This document shows, in pieces, positions 1 to 11,917 of a DNA stretch of 64,000 nucleotides; within the stretch, counting starts at the first letter, position 1; every line of letters begins with the position of its first letter. The stretch is taken from the NCBI RefSeq assembly GCF_900450705.1, contig NZ_UGHK01000001.1, positions 62,001 to 126,000 of the forward strand. The letters run 5' to 3'. The translations under genes were made by a program, and so were the position numbers. This stretch comes from Avibacterium paragallinarum (GTDB lineage Bacteria > Pseudomonadota > Gammaproteobacteria > Enterobacterales > Pasteurellaceae). The notes below the pieces were generated by a model. It ran no database searches and was not told where the DNA came from. It worked only from the letters and a program-made list of their open reading frames with translations.

Positions 1-656
1 AGCTTGATAGCGTTCGCCATTTCGATGCGTAAATCCAGCTCATCACGCAAGGTTTTTTCATATTCGCGGATCACCTCCACCGCCCGCAATCGATAGCCTT
101 CACTTGATAAACGGGGAATCCAACTCGCCAGCTTGTACATCCAGCTCAAATCCGCATCAATTTGTGGCTGAATATTTGGGCGTAACACTTTCAGTACGAC
201 TTCTTTGCCCGCAAGGGGTTGTTCGGCGTTAAAGCGAGCGGTATGCACCTGTGCAATGGAAGCGGAAGCGAGCGCGGTTTCATCAAAATCTTCAAACCAA
301 GTTTCTAATTTTCCGCCAAAGGTTTGTTCAATTTGTTCGCGAGCGGTTTTGCCGTCAAATGGCTCAACTTGATCTTGCAATAATGCCAATTCATCAGCGA
401 TTTCAGGCGGAAACAGATCCCGTCTTGTGGAAAGCATTTGCCCGAGCTTGATCCAAACGGGCCCGAGTTCTTGCAAGGCAAGGCGTAAACGCAAGCCAAA
501 CGCCTGTTCTTTATGCTGATTGCGAAGCCAAAATAGGGTTTTCCGCCAGCAACGCAAGGGGCGAGTATAGGCATTGCGAGGCAGGGCTTCATCAATGCCA
601 TAAATGAGAAAGGTACGGATAATTTTGTATAAACGTTTGAAATTTTTAAAAGTCAT
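1..656 (-). CDS. ubiB: UbiB/ABC1-family protein kinase-like ubiquinone factor (3' end outside window)
   Basis: The minus strand is open from an ATG at 656 to the window edge, giving about 218 N-terminal residues. The sequence carries the ABC1/ADCK hallmarks: the KxGQ motif ([11 protein letters not shown], near residue 80) followed by a stretch rich in alanine and serine ([13 protein letters not shown]). UbiB is a membrane-associated atypical kinase/ATPase needed for aerobic ubiquinone synthesis. It starts 4 bases after the ubiJ stop, and the order ubiE-ubiJ-ubiB is the classic enterobacterial operon. The C-terminal half with the membrane anchor lies beyond the window. Confidence 0.95.
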   Translation of the reverse strand, partial: MTFKNFKRLYKIIRTFLIYGIDEALPRNAYTRPLRCWRKTLFWLRNQHKEQAFGLRLRLALQELGPVWIKLGQMLSTRRDLFPPEIADELALLQDQVEPFDGKTAREQIEQTFGGKLETWFEDFDETALASASIAQVHTARFNAEQPLAGKEVVLKVLRPNIQPQIDADLSWMYKLASWIPRLSSEGYRLRAVEVIREYEKTLRDELDLRIEMANAIK

Positions 657-660
657 TGGC

Positions 661-1290
661 TTATTTTCGTGATTGCTGAAGCTGATTGAGTTTTTGTTCT
701 AAAAGTGCGGTCTGTTTTTCCAGTGTTTTTACTTGCTCGCAAAAATCTGCAATGGCAAGGCTTGGCGAGATCACCGCCCATTCTTCCGTTAAACGCTCGC
801 CCCAATATTGCTGGCTTTCGCTCAATTTGCGTTTTGCGATTTGACAAAAACCACGCAAAAAATCCACCGCACTTTGTGCGATCACATCGCCGACAAAAGG
901 AGAAAGCAGTTCGGCAGGATCTTTTTCTAAAAATTCTAGCAGAGCGGTGAAGTCTTGCAACACTTGCAGATCCCCTTGAAGCTGAATAGATTGCTCATTC
1001 AGATAGCGGGATAATTGCTGTTTGCTCGGCATTTTGAATAATAATTGAGCGTTCAGGCTGACCGCACAATCTACCTCACCCTCATAGCGGTTGAGCAGGT
1101 CGATACGTTGCGGTGAAAATACAAAATATATCGGAAAATCAAACTGTTGTGGCTGAACTTTCAGCACCTTGCCGTTAAGTTTGCGTAAATAGATTTCGCT
1201 ATGTGCGGTGCGTTTTAACAAATAATTGAGTAAGGATTCCAACGCACCGTTGAGCCATTGTGGTAGCATTAATTGTTGCAGAAAATTCAT
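661..1290 (-). CDS. ubiJ: Ubiquinone biosynthesis accessory factor UbiJ
   Basis: The 209-residue protein begins [18 protein letters not shown] and has the SCP2-like lipid-binding fold expected of UbiJ in its N-terminal half and a coiled-coil-like, Gln/Leu-rich tail ([19 protein letters not shown]). UbiJ works with UbiK as a lipid-binding scaffold for the soluble Ubi complex. It sits between ubiE (12-base gap) and ubiB (4-base gap), so the three are almost certainly one operon. An uptake signal core lies inside the gene at about 702-710. Confidence 0.93.
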   Translation of the reverse strand: MNFLQQLMLPQWLNGALESLLNYLLKRTAHSEIYLRKLNGKVLKVQPQQFDFPIYFVFSPQRIDLLNRYEGEVDCAVSLNAQLLFKMPSKQQLSRYLNEQSIQLQGDLQVLQDFTALLEFLEKDPAELLSPFVGDVIAQSAVDFLRGFCQIAKRKLSESQQYWGERLTEEWAVISPSLAIADFCEQVKTLEKQTALLEQKLNQLQQSRK

Positions 1291-1302
1291 TGGCTCACTC
1301 GC

Positions 1303-2094
1303 TTAAAATTTATAACCTCGATGCAATGCTACAATGCCCGCACTCAAGTTGTAATAGTTCACTTGCTCAAATCCCGCCTCTTCCATCATTGTTTTGAGAT
1401 CCTCTTGCTTAGGGTGCATTCGGATTGATTCCGCTAAATAACGGTAACTATCGCCGTCATTCACCACCACTTCGCCGATTTTCGGCAAAATATTGAAGGA
1501 ATAGAAATTATAAATTTTGCTGAGTGGATCTAGGATCGGCTTAGAAAATTCCAACACCAACAAACGCCCACTAGGTTTTAATACGCGGAACATTGACCGC
1601 AGAGCTTTGTCTTTATCGGTAACATTGCGTAAGCCGAAGCTGATAATTACGCAGTCAAAGGTGTTATCGGCAAAGGGCAGGGTTTCCGCGTTGGCTTGCA
1701 CATAGTCAATATTGCCCACCACGCCAAGATTGCGTAATTTATCCCGCCCCACGTTGAGCATTGAGGAATTGATGTCAGCCAAAATCACTTGCCCCGTTTC
1801 CCCCACAAGACGAGAAAACTTGGCACTGAAATCGCCCGTTCCGCCTGCCAGATCTAGCACTTTTTGCCCTTTCCGCACGCCACTGCAATCGATCGTAAAT
1901 CGTTTCCAAACGCGATGAATACCGAAAGAAAGCAAATCATTCATTAAATCATATTTATCGGCTACGGAATGAAACACGTTGGCAACGAGTTTTTGCTTTT
2001 CCGCTTTCGCCACAGTTTGAAAGCCAAAATGGGTGGTTTCTTGCTCATTGTCAAAGTGCGGTTGGTTTTTTTGCTGTTTTTCTGGGGAAGTCAT
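1303..2094 (-). CDS. ubiE: Ubiquinone/menaquinone C-methyltransferase UbiE
   Basis: The 263-residue class I SAM-dependent methyltransferase has the UbiE signature: [19 protein letters not shown] near the N-terminus, motif [13 protein letters not shown], and the conserved [13 protein letters not shown] near residue 215. It methylates the benzoquinol ring for ubiquinone and demethylmenaquinol for menaquinone, fitting with menA nearby. It is the first gene of ubiE-ubiJ-ubiB. The N-terminal 20 residues are longer and more polar than usual, so a later start is possible. Confidence 0.97.
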   Translation of the reverse strand: MTSPEKQQKNQPHFDNEQETTHFGFQTVAKAEKQKLVANVFHSVADKYDLMNDLLSFGIHRVWKRFTIDCSGVRKGQKVLDLAGGTGDFSAKFSRLVGETGQVILADINSSMLNVGRDKLRNLGVVGNIDYVQANAETLPFADNTFDCVIISFGLRNVTDKDKALRSMFRVLKPSGRLLVLEFSKPILDPLSKIYNFYSFNILPKIGEVVVNDGDSYRYLAESIRMHPKQEDLKTMMEEAGFEQVNYYNLSAGIVALHRGYKF

Positions 2095-2194
2095 TGTTTT
2101 GTCCGTGCGTCATTTTGATAGGCGATAGAATAACAAAAAATAGCAAAATTTTCTTTGCTATTTGATTAAAGTGTGATGTTTTCTCACGGAAAAA

Positions 2195-2218
2195 TGGCGG
2201 GCGATCCTACACCCGCCA
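2195..2218 (-). terminator. Rho-independent terminator of the anion transporter gene
   Basis: A 7-bp inverted repeat (TGGCGGG at 2195-2201 with CCCGCCA at 2212-2218) lies 10 bases after the transporter stop. On the minus strand it is followed by a run of T, as for an intrinsic terminator. Confidence 0.8.
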
Positions 2219-2227
2219 ATTTTTTAT

Positions 2228-3613
2228 TTAGAACCAGAAAATATAGCCGAATGTCGCGATCACAAAGATACTGATGATATTAAGTAAAATCCCCGCTCGG
2301 ATCATTTCTCGCTGTTTCACTTCACCCGTACCGAACACAATGGCATTCGGTGGGGTTGCCACAGGGAGCATAAAGGCACAAGATGCCCCTAAGCCGATGA
2401 TTAAGGCAAGCCCGAGTTCTGGCATTCCAAGCAATTGTGCGATGGAAATAAAAATTGGTACTAATAACGCCGCACTGGCGGTATTTGAGGTAAATTCCGT
2501 TAAGAAGATGATAAAGGCTGCCACCAACAAGCCAATAAGATAGAAATGCCCGCCTTCAATTAAGAATACGATACCATCAGCTAAAATGCGACTCGCACCT
2601 GAATCACGCAATACAGAACTTAGAGTTAAACCGCCTCCAAAAAGCATTAATACGCCCCAATCGGTGTTAGCTTGTAACTGTTTCCACGAGGCGACACCCG
2701 TGGAGCAAATTACTACGGCGGCAAGTAATGCGATGACACTATCAAAGCTGGCGATTTTTTTCTCCAAGCCAAGCAAAGAGGAAAGCATCGGGTTAATTTT
2801 GCTACTGAATATCCAGCACAACGCAATTGCCACAAAAATAATCAGGGTGATGATGCGTTTAGAATTAAACTCAATTTTTTCAAACTGTTGAGTGAAATTA
2901 AGATTTAATTTCGGGCGGAAAACTATATAAAGCGTACCAATCATAATTGGCATTAAAATGATCATTACAGGTAGCCCATAACTTAGTCAATCGGAAAAGG
3001 TGAGTTTGAGTTGGGTGGCGACAATGTTATTTGGTGGGCTACCTACTAGCGTTCCCATTCCGCCAATACTTGCACTATAAGCAATCCCTAATAACACGAA
3101 AACATAGGTATTATGCTCACGCTCTTTATCCATTTGGCTCAAAATCCCCATTGCCAATGGCAACATCATTGCAGCGGTGGCGGTATTGCTCATCCACATT
3201 GACAAAAAGGCGGTAATGCTAAATAGATATATCACTGCAACAAATAACCGTCCGCCCGCTAGTGCCATTATTTTATTGGCGATCATTCGATCGATATTTT
3301 GCTGGTGCAATGCTGTAGCCAATGCAAAGCCACCGAAGAAGAGGAAAATATTAGGATCAGCAAAGGCAACTAAAGCTTGCTTGGTGCTGACTAAATCTAA
3401 TGCGATGGCGAGTAACGGCACTAATAATGCCGTGATAGTAACGTGTAAGGCTTCGGTAAGCCATAGCACAGCAATAAATGCTAACATTGCTAAGCCTTTG
3501 TTGGCTTTAGCATCAAAGGGAAGAAAATTCAATAATAAAAAGAACAGGATCACATCGGCAATCAGGATAATACCATTGCGATGTGAAGTAAGATTGGTTG
3601 ATGTTGTATTCAT
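2228..3613 (-). pseudogene. DASS/SLC13 family sodium-dependent anion transporter, interrupted by an in-frame UGA
   Basis: Two segments in the same frame (3613 to 2990, and 2986 to 2228) are separated only by a TGA at 2987-2989. Read through, they give one membrane protein of about 461 residues with the features of the divalent anion:Na+ symporter family: the SNTATAAMM and SNTASAALL repeats and the [10 protein letters not shown] and ATPPNAIVFG motifs. The context LTFSD-stop-LSYGLPVMI suggests that a Trp TGG codon became TGA. The start is the ATG at 3613, chosen for the GAGGAAATC ribosome site. The substrate is probably C4-dicarboxylate-like, but this is not resolved. Confidence 0.85.
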
Positions 3614-3751
3614 AATGATTTCCTCTTTCTTTATGGTCATAGGTAATGCTAACAACTGAGTTAGCCATAAAGATAAGACAACGTTAGCAAGTTGTTAATA
3701 AAAAGCAACAAAAATTTTGTGGTTTTGTGAGGTAGCTCAGAAAAATAATGG

Positions 3752-3782
3752 AATGTATGGCAAAAAAGTTTTGCCATACATT
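3752..3782 (-). terminator. Terminator downstream of rraA
   Basis: A 14-bp perfect inverted repeat (AATGTATGGCAAAA with TTTTGCCATACATT, loop AAG) starts 13 bases after the rraA stop. The A/T-rich flanks mean it could work in both directions. Confidence 0.75.
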
Positions 3783-3794
3783 TAAATGTGGTGA

Positions 3795-4292
3795 TTATTC
3801 CGTTAAATCTTCTAGATCAAGCGGTTCTTGCGATAAAATGATGCCGGTGAGATCAGCGTAAACATAATCTTCAGGGAAAAAAGTGACGCCGCCAAAATTT
3901 ACAGGAATATCCACTTCGCCTTGCGTGTCGCTATTTGCCCCAACAGGGATCGGAGCAAGGGCTTGAATACCAATATCAATGTTTTCTAATTGCTGGATTT
4001 GGCGAACCGCCCCATAAACAATAATGCCCTCCCAGCCATTGTCTGCCGCAAGCTGAGCCAGTTCAGCATCAAGGAGAGCTTGGCGTACTGCCCCACCACC
4101 ATCTACTAGAAGCACGCGTCCCTCGCCATTTTCTTCTAAAATCTCAGCGATTAAGCCATTGTTTTCAAAGCATTTTACTGTGGTTACTTTGCCGTGAAAT
4201 GAGGTTAATCCTCCAAAGTTGGAAAAAATGGGTTCAACAACATCAACTTGATCTAAATAAATATCGCAGAGCGTGGAAGTATCAATACACAT
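3795..4292 (-). CDS. rraA: Ribonuclease E activity regulator RraA
   Basis: The 165-residue protein matches the length of RraA and contains the family core [19 protein letters not shown] and [19 protein letters not shown], with [14 protein letters not shown]. RraA forms a trimer that binds RNase E and lowers its activity. The start ATG at 4292 has an AAGGTGAA site upstream. It lies 48 bases downstream of menA on the same strand, the same order as in Escherichia coli. Confidence 0.96.
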   Translation of the reverse strand: MCIDTSTLCDIYLDQVDVVEPIFSNFGGLTSFHGKVTTVKCFENNGLIAEILEENGEGRVLLVDGGGAVRQALLDAELAQLAADNGWEGIIVYGAVRQIQQLENIDIGIQALAPIPVGANSDTQGEVDIPVNFGGVTFFPEDYVYADLTGIILSQEPLDLEDLTE

Positions 4293-4340
4293 AAGTTCAC
4301 CTTTTTAAGCTGAAAATAATTGCTTAGTATATGCCGATTG

Positions 4341-5246
4341 CTAGCCCACTAGCAAGCCGAAACTAAAGAGCAAATTGGTTAAAAGGGCCAACATCGACAT
4401 TTGCCCCAACATTGGACGCAATAACAGCGGATCTCGGTTGCGGTAAACATACAAAGCGTGTTTCACTAATAAAGGATATGCTAAAAGGAAAATAAAGCTT
4501 ACTAGATGGTGGAAATTCAGCAATGCAAAAATCACATTGCACAACGCCGCGACGGCTAATAACAGGCAATGATAAATTCGCCCATTTTTTGCACCAAAAC
4601 GAACGGCAAGGGTGTTTTTGCCCGCTTTTCTATCTTGTTCAATATCACGTAAGTTATTGATATTTAAAACTGCTGTGGAGAGTAACCCTGTAGAAAGTGC
4701 GGGTAGAAAAATCATCAAATTTAACTGGTGGGTTTGTAAATAATAAGTGCCGCACACGCCCAAAATACCGAAAAAAAGCAACACGGAAATATCGCCCAAT
4801 CCCATATATCCATAGGGTTTTGCTCCGACGGTGTAAGTGATGGCAGCGAGAATGGCTAGCCCGCCGAGTAGCGAAAATGCGAAAAGATCGGCATAGGTTT
4901 GATAGGCGAGGGCGATCAGCCAGAAGCCAAAAAATAAGCTGGCTAAACTCATCAAAATCAGCCCTTTTTTGAGCTGTGCCGCACTGATTACGCCGTGCTG
5001 AATGCCTCGCAATGGCCCAATACGCTCTGCGGTATCGCTGCCTTTTTGGTGATCGCCATAATCATTGGCAAAGTTGGATAAAATCTGCAATAACAAGGTG
5101 GTAATTAAGCATAACAGACTGATTTGCCAGCTAAATTGCTTATCCCAATAGGCAAGTGCTGCTCCCATTATAATTGAGGCAGCCGCAAGGGGAAGGGTTT
5201 TCGGTCTGGCGGTTTCCACCCACATTTTTACGCTATTTTTATTCAT
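4341..5246 (-). CDS. menA: 1,4-dihydroxy-2-naphthoate polyprenyltransferase MenA
   Basis: About 301 residues with eight or nine hydrophobic segments. It carries the first UbiA-family Asp motif NFANDYGDHQKGSD (around residue 65) and the second NNLRDIEQDRKAGK (around 205). It prenylates DHNA in the membrane during menaquinone synthesis. The N-terminus VETARPKTLPLAAASI is typical of MenA. I prefer the ATG at 5246, since the GTG at 5255 lies within the AGTGAG ribosome site. It is divergent from trmO and co-oriented with rraA. Confidence 0.96.
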   Translation of the reverse strand: MNKNSVKMWVETARPKTLPLAAASIIMGAALAYWDKQFSWQISLLCLITTLLLQILSNFANDYGDHQKGSDTAERIGPLRGIQHGVISAAQLKKGLILMSLASLFFGFWLIALAYQTYADLFAFSLLGGLAILAAITYTVGAKPYGYMGLGDISVLLFFGILGVCGTYYLQTHQLNLMIFLPALSTGLLSTAVLNINNLRDIEQDRKAGKNTLAVRFGAKNGRIYHCLLLAVAALCNVIFALLNFHHLVSFIFLLAYPLLVKHALYVYRNRDPLLLRPMLGQMSMLALLTNLLFSFGLLVG

Positions 5247-5353
5247 ACAACTCACTTATATTTTAAAATTTGCTTTTTTTAACGTATTTTTGCGTACAAT
5301 AATGGCATATTTTACGCATTTATCCATTGTATTTTAACTGTTTTAAGGAAAAT

Positions 5354-6067
5354 ATGTTTGCACAGCCTCTAACGCTCTCTCCGATCGGCATTGTTCATAG
5401 CCCTTATAAGGAAAAATTTTCTGTTCCACGTCAGCCTAATCTCGTGCAAGATGGCGTGGGAACGCTCAATTTATTGCCACCTTATAATCAACCTGAAGCT
5501 GTGCGAGGGCTGGAAGCCTTTTCTCATTTATGGCTAATTTTTCAGTTTGATAAAATCCCACAGGGGAAATGGCAACCAACCGTTCGCCCCCCGCGTCTTG
5601 GCGGAAATCAACGGGTGGGCGTATTTGCCTCGCGTGCCACCCATCGCCCCAATCCTTTAGGGCTGTCGAAAGTTGCCTTGCGGAACATCGAAATTGATAA
5701 AGGTGAAGTATTGCTTCATTTAGGTGCGGTGGATTTAGTGGACGGCACGCCAATTTTCGACATTAAGCCCTATATCGCCTATGCAGACAGCGAACCCAAT
5801 GCCTATTCCAGCTTTGCTCAGCAAGCACCTGAGAAAACATTGGCAGTGGTTTTTTCACTGCAAGCGATGTGTGAGTTAAAAAAGTGCGGTGAAAAACGAC
5901 CGCACTTTCAACGGTTTATTACCGAAGTCTTGCAACAAGATCCTCGTCCTGCCTATCACCAAAACAGCCAAGCAGAACGCATTTACGGAATGCGTCTTTA
6001 TGATTTCAACATTCGCTGGCAAGTGCGAGGGGAATTGGTGGAAGTGTTGGAGCTGGAGCGGGTTTAA
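5354..6067 (+). CDS. trmO: tRNA (N6-threonylcarbamoyladenosine-37)-N6-methyltransferase TrmO
   Basis: 237 residues with TrmO/TsaA features: [14 protein letters not shown] at the N-terminus, [14 protein letters not shown] (around residue 95) and [19 protein letters not shown]. It methylates t6A37 of tRNAs using SAM and has a beta-barrel fold. The ATG at 5354 follows AAGGAAAAT with good spacing; a farther upstream ATG at 5327 has no such site. The segment [10 protein letters not shown] around residue 180 is encoded by an inverted pair of uptake signals. Confidence 0.94.
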   Translation: MFAQPLTLSPIGIVHSPYKEKFSVPRQPNLVQDGVGTLNLLPPYNQPEAVRGLEAFSHLWLIFQFDKIPQGKWQPTVRPPRLGGNQRVGVFASRATHRPNPLGLSKVALRNIEIDKGEVLLHLGAVDLVDGTPIFDIKPYIAYADSEPNAYSSFAQQAPEKTLAVVFSLQAMCELKKCGEKRPHFQRFITEVLQQDPRPAYHQNSQAERIYGMRLYDFNIRWQVRGELVEVLELERV

Positions 6068-6072
6068 ATGAT

Positions 6073-6103
6073 GGGGCGTTTCATTTCAAGCATCGAACGC
6101 CCC
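6073..6103. terminator. Bidirectional terminator between trmO and glpF
   Basis: The repeat GGGGCGTT (6073-6080) pairs with AACGCCCC (6096-6103) in the 43-base gap between two converging genes. It serves both strands; no long T run is present. Confidence 0.65.
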
Positions 6104-6110
6104 ACAACCA

Positions 6111-6848
6111 TTACATTAAAAGGTTATACGCGATGCCCGCGAGCAATGCCCCAGTGATAGGGCCGAGGACGGGTATCCAACTATATTGCCAATCGGCAGA
6201 GGTTTTTAAGGTGTTGCCAAGTAATGCGAGCGTGATCCGAGGAGCAAGATCGCGAGCAGGGTTGATGGCATAGCCCGTTGTGCCGCCAAGGCTTAACCCA
6301 ATCGCCCAAACCAAAATGGCAACGGGTAATGCACCGAGTGAGCCTAAGCCGATTGGGACTGATGAGCCTTCGGATAGCTCTACGCTAGCCCCTGTAATGT
6401 AGAAGATGACGAAAAGTAGCACAAAAGTGCCGATTAATTCGTTGATAAAATTACTTGAATAACGACGAATTGCGGGTTCAGTGCAAAAACAAGCTCGTTT
6501 TATGCCTTGATCTTCGGTGGCAGCGAAATGATCGCGATAGAAAATATAGACCAATAACGCCCCGAACATTCCGCCTAAGAGTTGAGCGGTAATATAGCCC
6601 AATGCCATTGTGCTGTCGAAAGCCCCAATCACCACCAAGCCGAGGGTTACCGCAGGGTTCAAATGTGCCCCACTATAAGGACCAGCCACGATCACGGCGA
6701 CATAAACCGCAAATGCCCAAGCGGTGGTAATCACAATCCAACCCGCATTTTGTGCTTTGGTTTTGTTTAAACAAACATTGGCAACGACGCCATTCCCCAT
6801 CAAAATAAGCAGAGCGGTTCCAATAAATTCAGCTAGATAAGCATTCAT
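6111..6848 (-). CDS. glpF: Glycerol uptake facilitator GlpF (aquaglyceroporin)
   Basis: 245 residues, six membrane segments and two NPA half-helix motifs: GAHLNPAVTLG (around residue 64) and GYAINPARDLAP (around 195). The D after NPAR (NPARD) is typical of glycerol-conducting members rather than strict water channels. It passes glycerol across the inner membrane to GlpK. Unlike the glpFK operon of E. coli, here glpF and glpK are divergent. The start has AAAAGGAGTGC upstream. Confidence 0.95.
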   Translation of the reverse strand: MNAYLAEFIGTALLILMGNGVVANVCLNKTKAQNAGWIVITTAWAFAVYVAVIVAGPYSGAHLNPAVTLGLVVIGAFDSTMALGYITAQLLGGMFGALLVYIFYRDHFAATEDQGIKRACFCTEPAIRRYSSNFINELIGTFVLLFVIFYITGASVELSEGSSVPIGLGSLGALPVAILVWAIGLSLGGTTGYAINPARDLAPRITLALLGNTLKTSADWQYSWIPVLGPITGALLAGIAYNLLM

Positions 6849-8756
<1,908 letters not shown>

Positions 8757-8815
8757 TTTTATATTTTAGAAAGTGCGGGAGTTTTTCTCGGTATTTTTCC
8801 TATTCTTTTCTACAA

Positions 8816-8856
8816 AGAACTGAAACTGATATTTCATCAGAATCAGTTCTTTTTAT
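8816..8856 (+). terminator. Terminator downstream of glpK
   Basis: AGAACTGA (8816-8823) pairs with TCAGTTCT (8843-8850), with an inner CTGAT/ATCAG pair, and is followed by five T. The rest of the 8757-9107 gap is A/T-rich and I see nothing more in it than a probable xerC promoter. Confidence 0.85.
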
Positions 8857-9107
8857 TAAGTATATTTTTCTTTATCGTTATAGTGCGTTAAGTTCAAAAT
8901 AGCGTATTGTGAGGAAGCGTTATATCTTGGAGTTTTTTCATTAATGATGATAATTTACCTTGAAAATAACAGGCTATTTCTTATTTAAATTTCTTTTCGT
9001 TGATTTTGTTGAGTAGAGCGGTAATGTTTAAACTATTTTTAGCTAAACTACAAATTTGCAACATAAACGTTATAATTAAGAGATAACAGTTAATTTAAAT
9101 TTTAAAA

Positions 9108-9998
9108 ATGCAATCACAACTCAATAAATATTGGAATTATCTTAGAATAGAACGTCAAGTTAGCCCACATACCTTGGTGAATTATCAGCGTCAGCTTGAT
9201 GCGGTGGTGGCATTATTGCAGCAAAATGGGGTTTCTCAGTGGCAAGAGGTTACACCGAGTGTGGTGCGGTTTATTTTGGCTCAAAGTAAAAAATTGGGGC
9301 TGCACGAGAAAAGCCTTGCTTTGCGGTTGTCAGCGTTTCGTCAATTCTTGCATTTTTTGGTTCAACAGGGGGAGTTGGCGGTCAATCCTGCGGTGGGGGT
9401 ATCTGCCCCTAAACAAGGGAAGCACTTACCTAAAAATTTAGATGGCGAGCAGGTTCAGCAACTGCTTGCTAACGATAGCAAAGAGCCGATCGACCTGCGT
9501 GATAAAGCGATGATTGAATTGATGTATAGTTCGGGGTTACGTTTATCAGAGCTACAAGGCTTAAACTTGAATAGTATCAATACGCGTGTGCGAGAGGTTC
9601 GCGTAATAGGAAAGGGGAATAAGGAACGTATTCTGCCCTTCGGACGTTATGCTTCACACGCTCTTCAACAATGGTTAAAAGTGCGGTTGCTATTTAATCC
9701 AAAAGATGAGGCGTTGTTCGTGAGCCAGCTTGGTAATCGAATGAGCCACCGTTCTATTCAAAAACGAATGGAGGTTTGGGGTATAAAACAGGGGCTGTCT
9801 AGCCATTTAAATCCGCATAAATTGCGTCATTCTTTCGCTACTCATATGCTAGAAAGCAGTTCTGATTTGCGTGTTGTGCAAGAGTTATTAGGACATAGTA
9901 ACCTTTCGACAACGCAAATATATACTCATCTCGATTTCCAGCATTTAGCTCAGGTATATGATTCTGCTCATCCAAGGGCAAAGAGAAAGAAAGCATAA
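9108..9998 (+). CDS. xerC: Tyrosine recombinase XerC
   Basis: 296 residues with the Xer N-terminal core-binding domain ([19 protein letters not shown]) and a C-terminal catalytic domain carrying the Arg of SSGLRLSEL, the [12 protein letters not shown] box, [13 protein letters not shown] and the nucleophile Tyr. With XerD it resolves chromosome dimers at dif. Length and motifs are those of a chromosomal XerC, not a phage integrase. It converges on fau. Confidence 0.93.
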   Translation: MQSQLNKYWNYLRIERQVSPHTLVNYQRQLDAVVALLQQNGVSQWQEVTPSVVRFILAQSKKLGLHEKSLALRLSAFRQFLHFLVQQGELAVNPAVGVSAPKQGKHLPKNLDGEQVQQLLANDSKEPIDLRDKAMIELMYSSGLRLSELQGLNLNSINTRVREVRVIGKGNKERILPFGRYASHALQQWLKVRLLFNPKDEALFVSQLGNRMSHRSIQKRMEVWGIKQGLSSHLNPHKLRHSFATHMLESSSDLRVVQELLGHSNLSTTQIYTHLDFQHLAQVYDSAHPRAKRKKA

Positions 9999-10059
9999 AA
10001 ATGGACAGTGCGGTGTAAAAAAATAGGTGTTTTTTATACGTTATATGAAGTATATCGTT

Positions 10060-10635
10060 CTAGGCAACCAAGATTTTGAATAAAGGAATATCCCAGCTTT
10101 CCACAGGTAATTCTTCTACTTGTTGGCATTGATGGGCGAGGCCTATTGGTAAAAAATTTTTTGTCTGCCAATTTTGTAAGGTTCGATCATAAAAACCACC
10201 GCCCATTCCAAGGCGGTTTCCTTGCTGATCGAAGGCAACTAAGGGAGTGAAAATAATATCAAGTTTATTGGTTGGAATGACATTTCTGACATCAAGCTGA
10301 GGTTCTAAAATATTAAATTTATTTTTTCGTAATATCGTATCTGGTTGATAACGCAGAAATAATAAATTATTGGCAGAAAATGGGTGAAGAATGGGAAGAT
10401 AAACGGCAAGATTTTTATTCCATAGTTGCTGTATAAGTTGCTTTGTAGAAATTTCGCCATCAAAAGAGAGATAAATCCCAATATGTTTAGCCTGCCTTTT
10501 TTCAATAAAGCGGAGAGATTGCTCGGTAATTTTTTGTTCAGCGAGATGTTGCTGCTGTGGTGTTAGCATTTGTCGTAAATGCCGAACTCTTTGACGAATA
10601 ACTTTACGTTGTTGGAAAGAAATAATATCGTTCAT
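10060..10635 (-). CDS. fau: 5-formyltetrahydrofolate cyclo-ligase
   Basis: 191 residues with the family motifs RQRVRHLRQML at the N-terminus and the ATP/folate-binding GMGGGFYDRTLQNW near residue 140. It converts 5-formyl-THF to 5,10-methenyl-THF. It begins 13 bases from the 3' end of the 6S RNA gene on the same strand, the conserved ssrS-fau arrangement; no clear ribosome site precedes the ATG at 10635. Confidence 0.93.
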   Translation of the reverse strand: MNDIISFQQRKVIRQRVRHLRQMLTPQQQHLAEQKITEQSLRFIEKRQAKHIGIYLSFDGEISTKQLIQQLWNKNLAVYLPILHPFSANNLLFLRYQPDTILRKNKFNILEPQLDVRNVIPTNKLDIIFTPLVAFDQQGNRLGMGGGFYDRTLQNWQTKNFLPIGLAHQCQQVEELPVESWDIPLFKILVA

Positions 10636-10647
10636 GAGGAATTTTAG

Positions 10648-10832
10648 GAAGAACCCGAGATGCCGTTGTGGGTGTTCGGTCCTTGAACCCTACGGTTCAA
10701 GGGAATCGGTGATTATTGTTTTTAGGCTTCTTAATCAAGTTAAGCTTGCACACCAACAATAGGAAACCAATTCATAAGATGTTAAGTATCGGCTCAGGGA
10801 CGTAACCCACTCGCGAACATCTCAGGTAATTT
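10648..10832 (-). ncRNA. ssrS: 6S RNA
   Basis: On the minus strand the ends match the closing stem of 6S RNA: 5' ACCTGAGATGTTCGCG and 3' GGCATCTCGGGTTCTTCC. CCTGAGCCGATA in the 5' half and the 3'-half hairpin CCCTTGAAC/GTTCAAGG match the E. coli RNA closely. The long hairpin with a central bubble mimics an open promoter and binds sigma70 RNA polymerase in stationary phase. The location between zapA and fau is conserved. Ends are accurate to a few bases. Confidence 0.92.
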
Positions 10833-10916
10833 TTAAAATTGCGGTAATACTAACGCAATTTCACCGCCTTGACTAGCTTAATTTTTCTAATTCTTCGACT
10901 AGCTTATATTATTTCA

Positions 10917-11219
10917 TCAAGCTGTTGCTTTTTGAGCTAAAAAACTTTCTAAAGAGCTATCAAGTTGTTTAATTTGTGTACTTACCATATTCTCAATTTT
11001 TTGAGCGACTTGTTGCTGCTGGATAAGTTCATAGCTCAAATTTAGGGCAACGATAGAAAGTACTTTATCTAACTGTAAAATCCCAGTGCGTTCTTTCATT
11101 TCTGAAACTCGTTGATCTAATGCCCGAGCCGCCTGACGAAGAGCATCAACTTGATCTTCTTGGCAATTTAAACGTAAAACCTGTCCTAACACGGACAATT
11201 CAATACTTTGCGATGACAT
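10917..11219 (-). CDS. zapA: Cell division protein ZapA
   Basis: About 100 residues: MSSQSIELSVLGQVLRLNC, then DALRQAARALDQRVSEM and a C-terminal coiled coil, the usual ZapA layout. It bundles FtsZ filaments at the Z-ring. The start at 11219 is preferred to 11231 because it has GAGGATAAGT just upstream. It is followed by 6S RNA and is divergent from ygfB, as in E. coli. Confidence 0.94.
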   Translation of the reverse strand: MSSQSIELSVLGQVLRLNCQEDQVDALRQAARALDQRVSEMKERTGILQLDKVLSIVALNLSYELIQQQQVAQKIENMVSTQIKQLDSSLESFLAQKATA

Positions 11220-11353
11220 ACTTATCCTCAAAAAATAAATTTGGCATTATTATGCCATAGCAAACATTTTTCGTCATAAAAATCCTCTTGATAAGTGGTT
11301 GCTTAAAGCTAACAGTGCTAAACTACGCCTATCTTTAGCAAAAGGAAAAAATT

Positions 11354-11905
11354 ATGTCTGATATTCTCTCATATGATGAGTTAGCTCTAAAATTACGTCA
11401 AGCCTCTATTCCTGTTAGTGCCGCTGAATTACACGGTTTTCTTACGGGATTAATTTGTGGCGGTGCAAGTGAACAAAAGTGGCCAATTTTAATGAATGAA
11501 TTTACCAATAATGGGGAGGCTTATCCCACAGCTTTGTTAAAAGAGATCTCAGCCCTCTACCACGATATTCATCATAGTTTAGAAGAAATTGACAGCTTTA
11601 ATTTTCACTTATATTTACCAGAAAGTGATGTTTTTGATGAAATTGATGCGTTAGCCGAATGGACTAGCCATTTTTTGCTTGGGCTAGGATTACTCCAAAC
11701 TGGATTAGATAAAGAAAAAGGAGAAATTGGCGAAGCATTAGATGATTTACAAAATATTGCCGTGCTAACCTATCAAGAAGAGGACGCTCCCGAAGAACTG
11801 GCTGATTCCTTAGAACAAGTCGCCGAATATGTTCGTACCCTCGTCGCGGTACTTTACGCACATTACCGCCCTTACCAAGTGCCACAAAAAACCGTTTTAC
11901 ACTAA
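11354..11905 (+). CDS. ygfB: UPF0149 family protein YgfB
   Basis: 183 residues, with the family N-terminus PVSAAELHGFLTGLICGG and the later FLLGLGLLQ segment. All helical, acidic. The precise biochemical role is not established for this organism; in Pseudomonas a YgfB protein modulates gene expression. It is 12 bases upstream of pepP and probably opens the operon ygfB-pepP-ubiH-ubiI. Confidence 0.92.
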   Translation: MSDILSYDELALKLRQASIPVSAAELHGFLTGLICGGASEQKWPILMNEFTNNGEAYPTALLKEISALYHDIHHSLEEIDSFNFHLYLPESDVFDEIDALAEWTSHFLLGLGLLQTGLDKEKGEIGEALDDLQNIAVLTYQEEDAPEELADSLEQVAEYVRTLVAVLYAHYRPYQVPQKTVLH

Positions 11906-11917
11906 AAGGAGAAGAGG

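Noticed and set aside
3177-3659. A 160-residue plus-strand frame opposite the anion transporter
   Set aside because: Antisense shadow of a membrane protein gene with clear family motifs on the other strand.
9108-9998. Phage integrase
   Set aside because: Length, the Xer N-terminal domain and the position away from phage genes indicate chromosomal XerC.
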